Source of the DNA: Stentor coeruleus
Taxonomy: Eukaryota > Ciliophora > Heterotrichea > Heterotrichida > Stentoridae
Reading direction: 5' to 3'
DNA length: 64,000 nucleotides
Assembly: GCA_001970955.1 (NCBI GenBank)
Contig: MPUH01000025.1
Coordinates: 94,427-158,426 of the forward strand
Shown here: positions 18,799-31,200 of the stretch, in pieces
Layout of the letters: every line of letters begins with the position of its first letter
Position numbering within the stretch: position 1 is the stretch's first letter
The notes under the pieces: model-generated
What the model was told of the DNA's origin: nothing
The model's database searches: none
Seen by the model: the letters and a program-made list of their open reading frames with translations, nothing else
Made by a program: the position numbers and the translations under genes

Positions 18799-19773
18799 CT
18801 AGAAAATATAACACTTTTTAGAGCAACATATACTTTTGCTTGCATTATTTTGACTTCTTTTATCTTCAAGTTTTATTTCTAATCCTTTGATTGATGATAA
18901 TAATTTCTCTTTTTCTCCTATAGTTCTAGAAGCAAGTTCTTCACTTTTTATAAGTCTTATATTTAATTCATGTAATGTTTTTGTAAGTTCTCCTATGAGT
19001 TCTGTTGTGTACTCAAAGTTCGCATTAGAAATAACAGATGTATTTGACCCAATACTTAGCCTAGGATTATATTTATGACTTGAAATAAAGCTTTTTTCTT
19101 CCTCTAGATAAATTGGGCTTTCACAATCTTTTTCTCTTTTAAGCTTGTTACAAACACAAAAATTGTCTGAAGAATAATGGTCTTTACTAGGGATTTGCAC
19201 ATTTTTTATAGTTGGTTCTTTTGGTTTATACGAATTATCTTTACTTACTTGTAAATATGATTCACTTTCCTCTGCGATGCTCCCAAATGATGACGATAAA
19301 CTTTGGTTAACATGAGTTCCTGTTATTGTATTAGATCTTTTAATATCACCATTCAAATAATTGTCAGATCTTAGTAAAGGTGAAAAATATCTCTTGGTTT
19401 CTTTACGGTCATGCATATACTCAGTATCCTTAGTTGAACATCGTATTTGATAATTTTGATAATTTTGGTAATTTTGAAAGCCATGTATCGGGATATGACA
19501 ATTACAATGATCAACATTGCTATGTGTTCTATGAAGTATCCTGTTCGAATGATTAGATGTAGATTCTGATGAGTGAATAGTAGCCGTGCTACTTCGGCCA
19601 CTGGTTTCTTTAGAAAAAATATGCTTTTTTGATAAATTTTTTCTCTCGTTGTGGTGTGAAAGGTAATTTAAGTAGTCATGCTTTGATTGTAAAGACAACT
19701 TATGACTCCTATCACGATGATCATTTGTTGAAGAGTACCCTTGGGTATGCCTCATAATAGATTTTATAACCAT
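18799..19773 (-). CDS. Unknown His/Ser-rich protein with coiled coil and C-terminal CaaX box, 324 aa
   Basis: I do not recognise the family. The N-terminal two thirds are low complexity, rich in His, Ser and Asn, with a short QNY repeat (FQNYQNYQNYQ, about residues 100-111) encoded by a 9-nt tandem repeat. Residues about 245-305 form a coiled coil (TELIGELTKTLHELNIRL...). The last residues are CCSKKCYIF. CYIF is a plausible CaaX prenylation signal, and the upstream Cys pair could be palmitoylated. I infer a membrane-anchored coiled-coil protein. An in-frame Met at residue 7 is an alternative start. Confidence 0.75.
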   Translation of the reverse strand: MVIKSIMRHTQGYSSTNDHRDRSHKLSLQSKHDYLNYLSHHNERKNLSKKHIFSKETSGRSSTATIHSSESTSNHSNRILHRTHSNVDHCNCHIPIHGFQNYQNYQNYQIRCSTKDTEYMHDRKETKRYFSPLLRSDNYLNGDIKRSNTITGTHVNQSLSSSFGSIAEESESYLQVSKDNSYKPKEPTIKNVQIPSKDHYSSDNFCVCNKLKREKDCESPIYLEEEKSFISSHKYNPRLSIGSNTSVISNANFEYTTELIGELTKTLHELNIRLIKSEELASRTIGEKEKLLSSIKGLEIKLEDKRSQNNASKSICCSKKCYIF

Positions 19774-20674
19774 TTAATCATCAAAAATATGTAACTTTGA
19801 TTTGATTAGAGATAAAGAATTTTACTTGAATTAGTTTATTGTCATAGATTATATTTCATTTTTCATATTGTTCTCTTTTTGAATATAGAATTTATTTTTG
19901 GTAGATGAGGTGTTTTTATGATTTGTTTTAAAGTAAGAAAAGTGTTGTATTTTTTTTAATATTGGAATAGAAAATTATGTTATATTTTTTAAGCTTATGT
20001 AAATATTGGAGACTATAAAATTTTGATTTTGTATACTAAAAACTCTTAAAAGCTAAAAATAGATACTTAATAAAAATATGTTTTAGTGTTTTGATTTTGA
20101 AACATATGAAAATTTATTATTTCCTAGTACAAGGGGGAAAATCTATAGATTCACAGTTTTTTTTTAGATTTTAGATTTTAGATTTTGTATTTTATTACCA
20201 TTTCTTATTCTTAAATAGCATTATCATTATAGGCAAAAATTCGATTAATTTTAATCGAATACAATATATAACAAAATATACTATTTCAATATATGCAAAC
20301 ATAATTTGATATGAAGCCTTACACTAATTGCAAATAGTCGTGATCAGTTATAATTGATTTTAACAAAATCCAAGCCTTAAACAATTCTTTTAAATGGTAT
20401 AAAAATCTAATAAACTTATAACAAAACCTTAAGTATATTTTTATTCAACTACAAATGTTTTAATCATAAAGCTGCAAGCTCATAAAAAATAGAAAATCAA
20501 TTTTCTTAACTTAAAAACTTATATTTCATCCATAAATCACATTTCAATTACCACCCCATACATCAAAACCCTAAAACTACTCCAATTCAAAAATTCCAAA
20601 TTTTAAAGCATAGTTTATCTATAAAAACTTCTTAAATCAAAAAAAAATCATCTATATAATTTTATATCATCATT
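19774..20674. other. Intergenic spacer with short T-rich repeat
   Basis: No gene is seen. A small tandem TTTTAGA run (three copies and a partial one) lies at about 20162-20187. The last ~150 nt are A/C-rich on the plus strand, the 3'-flank pattern of the next minus-strand gene. Confidence 0.6.
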
Positions 20675-21853
20675 TCACTCACTATTTTTTATTAAAACAT
20701 AACTAAGCGCTTCAGCAACACTCTTACTACAATCTGTTTTCCTAAGTACAGGGGACATATAATCATCATATTTAGACCTTGTAGATCCAAATCTTCTTGT
20801 AGGACTCTTAGATTTGTTAACACTGACCATATTTTGACTTGTCGATGGTGTACTTTCTAGTTCTACCAAATCTTTATCAGTATCAAGGATTTTATTTGGA
20901 TTAAAAGTGAAATTTTTCCCACTTGATTGTAGGTTCATAGTTGTTAGATTAGAAATACTAATGTTTTTTTCCTGATTAAGAAATGGATTTTTAATTATAA
21001 CTGACCGTTTGTCTATTGAATGACTGTATCTAGTTTCAGTTTGTGATTTACTTGTAGTTAGTTTTTGAATTTTTTCATTGATTTTTCCAAGATCTAAAGA
21101 CTGTTTATTAATTGCCTCTTTATTTATGTCGGTGTTAGTCATTTTATTATATGTTTTTGTGTTATTCGCTATAGATGAGGCTTCTGAGAATTTTCCTTGA
21201 GATCTTTTTATATAGTCTTCTTTGTTTTGTATAGATTTTTTAACATCATCTCGATATAAGGTCCTTCCTCTAGAATCATTTTCTTCAATTTCTATATCCA
21301 TATTTTTAGCTTCAGTTGTCGAATCTTCACAAAACTGATATGAATCTATCAACTCTATAATAAATTGACATAATAAAGTAAACCCTTTATAATAGTTTTC
21401 TTGTTGGACTTGAACCTTAAATCGTTTTGTGCATTTGACTATATTTTTAAAAATCATGTATATTGTTGGATTAGATTTCATAGCTGTTAGCATTTTTTTC
21501 ATTAATTCTTGAGTATCATTGTATTGATAATAGCTTTCACTACGTATATTACTATATGATATTTCTTGGTTTAGTTCTTTTCTTGCATTTTCAATTTCAC
21601 GAAGGTTTTGCATGTCGAGATTTTGCTTTTTGTTGATCAAATCGTATCGTTCTTGGAGTTTGATGATGATTTTGTCCTTATCCATAAGAGCTTTTTTAAA
21701 ACGTGATAGTTCCCTTTGCAAATTTTCGTTTATGTTTTGGAGCTGTTCAAGGTAAGCTGAGTTTAACTGGAGTTCTTTTTTATAAGTAGTCTCTTCTTTT
21801 ATCAAGTCATAAGTGAACTTGTACTTATCATGATCTTGTTTGAGTTTATACAT
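20675..21853 (-). CDS. Unknown coiled-coil protein, 392 aa
   Basis: I do not recognise this protein. Residues about 1-105 are a continuous heptad-rich coiled coil (YKKELQLNSAYLEQLQNINE...). Residues 110-175 are a more compact helical part with several aromatics and Cys. The remainder is Ser/Thr/Lys-rich and probably disordered, with SPTRRFGSTRSKYDDYMSPV near the end, which contains SP and RS sites suited to phosphorylation. Cytoskeletal or basal-body roles are common for such proteins in ciliates, but nothing here proves it. Start at the first ATG. Confidence 0.75.
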   Translation of the reverse strand: MYKLKQDHDKYKFTYDLIKEETTYKKELQLNSAYLEQLQNINENLQRELSRFKKALMDKDKIIIKLQERYDLINKKQNLDMQNLREIENARKELNQEISYSNIRSESYYQYNDTQELMKKMLTAMKSNPTIYMIFKNIVKCTKRFKVQVQQENYYKGFTLLCQFIIELIDSYQFCEDSTTEAKNMDIEIEENDSRGRTLYRDDVKKSIQNKEDYIKRSQGKFSEASSIANNTKTYNKMTNTDINKEAINKQSLDLGKINEKIQKLTTSKSQTETRYSHSIDKRSVIIKNPFLNQEKNISISNLTTMNLQSSGKNFTFNPNKILDTDKDLVELESTPSTSQNMVSVNKSKSPTRRFGSTRSKYDDYMSPVLRKTDCSKSVAEALSYVLIKNSE

Positions 21854-22229
21854 TAATATAGGATAGAAAAAGTTTTATTTAGTTGATTCAATTGAGTTTT
21901 ATTATATAATTTGTTGAATATACGCAAAATGATTGGGTTTTTTAATTAAAGGGAAAATAATTGGCATTTAAGATATTCTAAAAGGAAATTATAAACTCTC
22001 TACAAAAAAAGAATCAAGCATATTTCTATAACCTACCATANGTGCTAGAAATTAATAGTAATTCGCTTTAAATAATAAATATAATAAAAAAAATTATCAA
22101 CTCTCTACAAAAAAAGAATCAAGCATATTTCTATAACCTACCATAATAATAAATCTATCAAAAACATGAATATTAAACCAAAAAAATCACCCAATCCCAC
22201 ACTTTAAAAATCTAATAAATCTAAACCTA
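21854..22229. other. Intergenic spacer containing an N and duplicated 47-mer
   Basis: No gene is seen. Bases 21994-22040 recur at 22099-22145. Unlike the other N joins, 57 nt of unmatched sequence follow the N at 22041 before the second copy, so one contig end may carry bad sequence. Confidence 0.7.
21994..22145. repeat. 47-nt direct duplication around single N (likely assembly artefact)
   Basis: Copies at 21994-22040 and 22099-22145 are identical. The first ends at the N at 22041. The intervening 22042-22098 has no counterpart. Confidence 0.7.
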
Positions 22230-25200
22230 TTAATCTAGCTCGATTTTATTTCCATTAAACAAAATTTCAAACAAATGTGAAAACTTATTTTTGTGCCCAA
22301 AAGCTCTAATCCTAGCAATATCCAATATAAACTGTCCTGGATCTCTAACAAATAAGCATTTATCTTCTTCACTAATCCCCTCAAATACTTTTTCCCTATA
22401 CTCTTTAAGGACAAATCCAGAAGGTTCTATTTCTCCTCTTCTAAAATATAAATCTTGAAGACTATTTCTTGGCATTGGACAATACCCAACAAATTGTAAA
22501 AATGTATTTTGTTCATTCATTGTATTAAAATATTGTGAACCAGCCATAATAGATATTTGTTCAATAATATTATATGGAATATGACTTGAACCTGACGTAA
22601 AAATACGAAGTTGATTTTTTCTAACTCTAGGTATAAGCATAAATAAATCAGTTTTTGGACCAAAAAGATTTTTATAAAGACTTGTTTCATATGAACTTAA
22701 TATAAGGACAATAGGGTTTTCTGAAGTTTTAGATAAGGCTAACCATCGAATTGGTTTGACAAAATATTCTCCTCGTATTGATGATGTTACTGTACGAATA
22801 AAATCTCTTGTTGCATATACTTGTGATGTCCATGAAGGAATTTGGATATATTTTGTATCAAAAAAGTTCTCATAAATCAAAGAAAGCTTTTTGAACCTTC
22901 CCATATTATTGTTGAACTCCCCTGTTTCTATAAAAAGCTTAACATTTTCATCTACTTCATGATCGCATGGGTTCAGTTGACGTAGATCAGTGACAATTTT
23001 TTCTTGTTCTTGTTCTAATTCAATTTCTAATTCATATTCACATTCATGCTCCGTTTCAAATAATGTCGTGTTAATGTTATAGTTTTCGATTTTTTCCTTT
23101 ATAATTTTTATCAGTTTTTCAACATTTTCTTTAAAAATAGAACTGTTTATTGAAAGTTCGCTTAATTTATTATTTAACAATTTTGCTTTTTTCATTGTAA
23201 TACTTGATATAGTTGCTTTAGCTCTATTTTCACTATATTTGCTTAGAATATCATCTTCTTCATATTCTTTAAAATTCTCCCCATATACTCTATAAAGTAT
23301 ATTATCATTAAAAGTTTTTTTAATCTCTGAACGATAATAAAATGATACAGCTTGAGAAGTCCAATATGAAAAGCTATCACGAACAAAAATTGAACTATTT
23401 CTTATTGTCCATTTTAATATATCTTTTACACATATGTTTTCATTAGAATCATTTGACAATTCTTTCATTGATTTTATAGATGCATCAACTTCAGAAGATG
23501 CAAAGAAACTAACAGAGTGTCCATGACCTAGCATTCTCATTCTCATACATGATTGCATAAGTTTATCTTTTGTAACACCTTTTCCTAAAGTTACAGCTCC
23601 AATAGTTCCTAAAGGGATTTTTAAATCTGTACCTCTTGTATGAGAATCATCAAGATAGATAATGCATTTTTCTAAAGAGTTTCTATATGTTGAAAGTTCA
23701 AATGCACTAATTTGTCCTTTATTATTTAACACAACTAAATTGTTATCTTTGAAAAAAACAGCAGCTTCAACATCAGGCCGACAACTAAGCCAATATTGGG
23801 CAATACTTTCATTATTAAGTTCAATCATTAAAGCTCCAGTATCAAGGAAAAGTTTGATATAAGTAAAAGTTGATATGATTTTTATAATCTGTTTACATGT
23901 TATTTTTTTATTAAAACATTTATAGTTATTGTTTTCTGGTAGTAAAAGATTAGATAATAATAAACCATTTGTTGATAACAATTCAGTAATTCCTTGATAT
24001 TCTATATTGAGTGGTAAGAGGATTTTTGTTTCATTAGTTCCACTAAACCCTGTAACAGTTCCTTGTATTTTATCACAAAGATCCCATGAAGATTTTGATA
24101 GTTTACATTCAAATTGTTGAGTTTCTTTAGGGTATACAAAATTGCTTAACCAACAGTTTATAACTAACTGGTGGTATTTAAAATGAGGATAAATGTCATT
24201 GATTAATCTAGATTTATCTGAGAAATTAATATTCTCAAGTTCTTTAATATTTGAATCTATTTCATTATATCGTTCTATAAATTCAACCCATTTCTTATAT
24301 TCGTATTGACCAGTACTTGACTTCCTTATAAAATCAAAAACCTTATTTAGTTCTTCATCATTTAATCCTTCATAATAATAGTTTAATTGGGTTAAAAATA
24401 TCAACACATCTATATGTTCATATTGAGCTTTTTCTGCAGGAACATCTTTTGCCCTATAAGGTACAGCTTGATATATACCTTTATTATTAAAATTCCTCCC
24501 ATATTCAACTCTCCATCTTTTGTTCATAACATTTAAGAATATATCATAAGTAAATAATCCTCTTAAAAATTTGACTAATATTAAAGATTTATCATCAATA
24601 ATATCTTCAACTTCACTTTTAGTTTCTGAAGTGATTGTATTTTCTAGAATATATTCTTTAATAACTTCTCTTTTTTCAGGGTTTAATTTAGGAAAATCTA
24701 ATTCACTAAAATTTCCTGATAAAATATCTTTACATATCAACTCACATAATCGCATATAAGATTTTGCATTTATAAATCTAAATTGTGGATAACGAATCAT
24801 ATCATTAGATTCTTGATAAAATATTGAATCACTACCAAACTCTTCTGCAATTTGACTGTAAAATTTTCTTGCTGACATTAAAATTGTCTGTATTAAATCC
24901 CATCGTAAATTTCCCCCACATGCAAGACTTTGTTTGCCCATAGAATACACAAGCTGATGTTTTGCATTAAGAATTTCATCAGATTCATCCATAATATCTC
25001 TTGAATTATATTTAATAATTTCTTCTGATATTTTTATTGTATCTTTAGACATTTCTTGATCTTCATCAGACTTTATGCATAATTCTATAGATTTTAACTG
25101 AAATGATAATAAATGTTCAGGTAAAGCTAAGACAATACCTTTATATTTTGTGCATTCTATATAGGATTGTTTTAGATTTTTTAAAGATTCATTATTGTAT

Positions 25201-28200
25201 TTTATATCACGGTTTGCAGGGAATGAATATATTCTATAGTTTAATATTCCTCCCATTTTAAGTGATAAAGAGTTATAGTTTGTATTGAATAATGATCGAA
25301 GGACTATAATTCGGACTAAAGTTTTAGATTTTCCTAGAGTTGCTGCTATCATTGGGATTATAACAGCTGTTTTACCTTCACCCATGTTTAATTGGGTTAT
25401 AGAATTCTTTGAGTTTAAAGGATTTATCATGTTTTCTGCTACAGTTACTTGAACAGGACGGATAGTCAAATCCATTTCGATTTCAAGAATAAGCCACTCT
25501 GGGTATTTAGATGGAGAAAAATTTATATGAGGGACACTGAGTAATTCACGAAGAAGCTGGTTTTTGTATGAATCAAATTTCAAAGCATAGAAAAGACAAC
25601 GATTTATTTGCTGTTCGTATACCCATACAACAGCTAAAGCGCCAATAAGTTTTACAATAGAGTTACTAAATTTTTTTGTCCCATCGGTTTTAATTAATTT
25701 CCCAAGTATTTTATTTGGTCTTTTAGACTGCCATAATCTAGCATTTTCTAAACATTTATAAACCTCTTTATTTTCTTCTGGCGTCAATACATTGTAAAGC
25801 TGTCTTTTAATATCCTTCATTTTTGTATAAATATATTCTCTTCTTTCCTTTAGTTTTTCATACAATTCAGATACACTCATTTCTTTAAGCATAAATTGAT
25901 CTTCTCTATTATATAAATCCCAACTTTCTTTAAGATCTTCAAGTAATGATTTAGTTATCATAGTAGTTTGAATAAATTTTATAGGGAATTCTACTTGTTC
26001 ATTTCTTGAAGGTTTTAATTGAATCAGATCCATTAAATATAGGCTATCATTATCCTCATCTATTTTTCCTGTTTCAAAAATATTTGTTTCTTGGCCATCC
26101 AAATCCATTGAAGAAATTGGTAGAGTAATTTTATTATTATTTAATAAAACCACTATTTGTCTTAAATTGTTTACTGTTGGAATTTGTGCATCTCTTAAAT
26201 TGTTAGTTGTGGAAATCGTACTAAATTTACAAGATACATTATCAATAAAGTTTATAAGTATGGAGTTTTTAGCCCATAGTTCAAGTTTAGCATTAATCTC
26301 ACTCCAGCATTCTTCTTTGAAAATTACCGGATTTTTTAAGAAATTCAATCTAAAATCTCTTGACATCCATGCATTCCTTATCTTATTTAGTCCTTCTGTC
26401 ATAACTTTTGATCTAGCTTCTGTATATTCTATCGTTAATCGATTTCTAATTTGATCCATAGCTCTTCTAGATCTATTATTACCTTGCATCATTCTATTCA
26501 AATTCATCACTTCATAAACTTGATAGCTCAAACTATAATTATTATTCAATATACTATCTATTTCTTGTTCATTATATTCATGTTCTTCAAAATTTTCATA
26601 TTCATCTGCATCTGGTTGTTGAAATTCAGTAAAATCACTTCTAAATTCTCTAATAAATTGTAATAATGCAATATAATTATAAGATACTCCTTTATAAACA
26701 AAAAACGATAATAATATTTTAAAGAGGTTTGGATCAGTATCATCACTTACCGCATAATTATAAAGCGTCAAAAAATTGTTTGTTAAATCATGGGCTAATA
26801 AATTCCAGTCCTCAAATCTACTACTTGAAAATCCATCTTTTTTAACACCTATAAGATTTTCTCCACTTAAAAGGAAATTTTTTAAATTAATATTTCTTGG
26901 AGTGCTAGCACCAACAATTATCTCTCTAATCTTAACTAAATTATCTTGAACAACAACTTCTCTTATATCATTTGGAGTTCTTGAAAATCCTTTTTTAAAA
27001 ATAATATCTTTAAAATGCCCTTTAAGTGTATGTCCAGGTGTTTTATATCGATGATATTCTTTAGAAAGAAGTTCTAAATGGGTAGTATTATATGAATAAG
27101 CTTTTTCATATGGAAGATTATATAAGAAATTAAGCTTATATGAATCATTAATAATACTCTGAACGATAATTGCATATAAATCAAGACATAAAAATGAAGG
27201 ATGATATTCAGGCCAAGTCACTTCTTGAAGATAAACATTGCCACATTCTTCAAATTTCCTTATAGGACTAATTTCTTTGATTTTATTTAATGTTATCAAA
27301 GATTCTTTACATAATGGTTTTGAAGTCCAGCAATTCCCTGATTGCAGTATTTCTAAAGCTCTTGAACTTCCAGTTTGCTTTAAAAAAGGATCTTCTAATA
27401 CATAAGAACTTGTTGCATGAAGCCAAGCAAGATAAGCCCAAGCAGCTATAGATTCTTCAGCTCTAAGAATTTTAAGCTTATCATCTATATTATATACAAA
27501 ATATTCAGGATCTCTAAGATTGTCTATTATAATTTGTGTTGTATGAAAAAGTGCATTTTTAGAAATTTCTAGCATACCATGAGGGATAATAATTTTTCTT
27601 TTACTTTTAATAATAGGATCAAATGAATTTTCTTGTAATATAAGACCTTGATTAACATAAAGTAAAGTGTTTATTTGTTGGGATTCTGGTACAAACATAT
27701 TACTAAATTCATATGATTTTATGATTCTTTCTGATAAATTTACTGTGAAATTCAGATTGTACCTTAAAAGCTCGATTAAAATTGTGTTTTTATTATTTGT
27801 GTCTGAATACATATGAATATTTTTATTTAAGTCCATGAAGAAAAATATTTTTTCGTAAAATTCAAAGAATACCCTGCTATTCATGCTTATTAAAAACCGA
27901 TTTTTAAGCAAATCTTCAACTTTTTTGGTTCTGGTGTTTATTTTATAAAATGGTCTCTTGTCTTCCATGTATTCTTGATAGGTTCTTTTACGTAGAATTA
28001 TAATATTTTCTTGATTGTTGAACCAAAAACTATAATTGCTAACAAGATGATCTGATAAAGCTAATTCAAATTTTGTATGTGGCACAAGTGAATATTTTTG
28101 AATATTTCCATTAATTAAAGACCTAATTTTTTGTTCAATTAAAATAGATTCACAATTGTCTTCATTATTAATTTGATTTTTTTTAGAAAAATAATAGGTG

Positions 28201-31200
28201 TATTCAAAACCTTCCTTTTCTTTAGGAGTAGTTTTGTATATTTCATTTATTTTAGACTCTTCTAAAATATCAAAGTTTTTAGACCCAAAAAAACCAGCGT
28301 ATAGGCTATTATCCATTATCCAGCTAGGGACTTTTCTAACAGGTCTCCAATTTATGAAAAAAACTCCATCAAGTTTGATCTGAATTGGAATTCTCTCATT
28401 GTCTACCATATATTCATTGGTAAAAAAGTGCCTATCATTATCAAATATCCACCTTTCATTTATAATTCTAATATCATACCTAGGACATACATAGTCACTC
28501 AAAAACTTATCTGAAATAGTATTTATAAGGATGAACAAAAAATTTGATACTTTTTCTATCGTATTTTCAGTTATAATATTTAAGTTGGACCGAAATTGTT
28601 TGATTTCTTTAGTTCCACTATTAAAAAAATTTGAGTATTCTGATACTTTAGAAATAAATTCAAGCCAAATTGTGGCATCATTACTATCTTTTAATATGCG
28701 GGATAAGTGTTTTTTCTCAGCCCAGTATGTTAGGACACCAGCACAACAAATTTCAAACAATTTTTCAGTCATGTCTTTAACTTCTTCATTTTTTTCTTCA
28801 TTTTCATAGTGATGAATGTATTCTTCAACAATCCCCTTCCATCTCAAACATACATTTCTACATTTTATTATAAAATTCGCATATTGATTTATAAGAAAGT
28901 AATTTGGTGCCATTACCATTAATCTAGCTCCAATACAAATAATAGATATTATTATTCGATGATCATCCCATTTGTTTTGAAATACTTCCAAATAGTCATT
29001 AAGTGTTATAAGCATTTGTTCATTGTATTTTATATCCTCACACTCAGTATGAAAATAAGGATAAATAAAATCATTATTTATTGCTGCATCATCTCGAATA
29101 ATAACACCTAATTGCCAAAGTGCTTGTATAAGTAAATTATGATTAGATATTTTAGAAAAATTGAGCCCTCGAGTTTCTAAAGCGTCTAGTAAGTTTAGCA
29201 TTTGCAAATTCCCTCCTACTCTAAAAGACCCAAATTTTATGTATTCAGAATAGCCAATTTTATTATAACAACTTTTCAAGTTAGAAATCACTTCATTTTC
29301 TTTATGTTCTGTTGAAGTTAAAGCAGATTGAAAATCAGCATATTCATTATAAGTATCAAATGAGCAATGTATTTTATAATTGTGATAGCAATGCTTATAT
29401 TGAATTTTTATTCTATTGCTTAATTGAATCAAAACAGTTGTAGGCCTACAAGGTTTAAAAACATCCTCCAGTGTAAGTTCTTTATTAACTTTAATTTTAA
29501 AATTGGATGAATTCATACCAAGATCTCTTGAGCATCCATATGTTGTGTATTTTTGATGTTTTAATGCATATTCTTTCAAAGGGTTATGATCAAGCCAAAT
29601 CCGTTTATTTTCATTTTCATTTTGTAAATTAACAGCATCAACATTTTCAATAACTTCAGTTAAAAACAAATGAATAATATCACGAAGTTTTGAAAGGGTA
29701 AAAGGCATTCCTAACTCAAAATAAATGATTCTTCTATGGAAATTGCAATAGCATTTTGTAGAAATTCCACTTGGATTTAATATATAGTTTTTATTCTTAA
29801 AGCAATAATAGCATGAAGTAAGTGGCCATACATGAACAGTAACTTTTATATTTTCAGCCTCATGGATTTTTTTACATTTTCCACATGAGTCTGAGTGAAC
29901 CATAACAATTTCTTGATAAGCCTTATATTGATGAGGATCATTTTCTAATACATGAATATGATTTTTAATTTTATAGCACTTTATGCAATTTTCAGAATGC
30001 AATTGTTTGTAAACTATTGTTTCAATAAATTTGCAATCCATAGCGCTTATTTCACCCATTAATAACATATATCTTTTATAATTTGCCATGTATTCATTAG
30101 CTATATCATCTAATTGATCTGTTGCAGTTTTGTATATCAAATCTTTCTGATATCTCATATCTTGATTTTCAGCGTATTCTATATAATATTTGTAAAAAAT
30201 GGCTGGAAATGATTTACTTGGGTCTTGAGGCTCATCTATAATTGATAGGTCTCTTGCCTGAGTATTTCTTTTTTCTATATATTCTTTTAGCTTAGAAGCA
30301 TAATTTATATAGGATTTAGAAGGTAGAAGTAGGTATTGGAAAAATTCTGTTCCGACACCTATTTTATGATTTAAAAGTTTTGGGAATTCTAAGCAAGCTA
30401 CTTGATCTAGTAAACATAATAATCCAAGAGATGTTAAAAGCCGTCTGGATGCCCCAAGAGGATTTTGCTTATAATACCCCTTAGCCAGTAATAAATAATT
30501 TTCCATAATTTTAAGATAGGTTTCTGCTCTATTTCTGGTAGAATTAATAAAAGATTTTTTTATTTTTTTCTCTATATCATGAATTAAATATCTTTGAGCT
30601 GGTCTATCAAGCAATAATACATTATTTAGCCTGTTATCAATAAGATCTTCTAAGGTGTAATTTTTAAAACCCCCATATTCAATTTTTTCTTGATTATTAT
30701 CTATGGATTTTATGGGTTCATAATTTTTTAATATTTTAGAATCAAAATCAATTTCAAAAGTTTTATCATCAAGATTTAGTAATTCATATTCTATAGGTGA
30801 ATTATTTTTCCTTGAATTTTCGCAAATTAGCTTTAACTCATTATTCATCTCATCTCTAACTTTCCAAATAGCAGAATTTGCTTTTATCTTTACATCATTA
30901 AGAAGTTCATTAAAAAAAGGCTCTTCAGGAAGTACGCTAAGTTTATAAATTCTTTTGGCCAATTTTTGAATTAATTGAATTTTAAGTTTTGATTTTAAAA
31001 GTTTCGAATTTTTGCATAGTTCAATGAGAATATAGCATATAAAAGACTTATAAAAAAATTTCGCATGAGCTTCTTTGTCCATATTCTGTAAGAGGAAACT
31101 TATTATAACTTTAACACATGTCCATATTGGAGATCTTCTAAGGCTTTGTCCTTCTTTATGCATAAAAAAGTCCCTGATTTTCTTGCACACTGGCATGAGT

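Noticed and set aside
20162-20187. Telomere-like or internal telomeric repeat (TTTTAGA)n
   Set aside because: Only three copies and a partial one, embedded in T-rich DNA, without the C/G-rich pattern of known ciliate telomeres.
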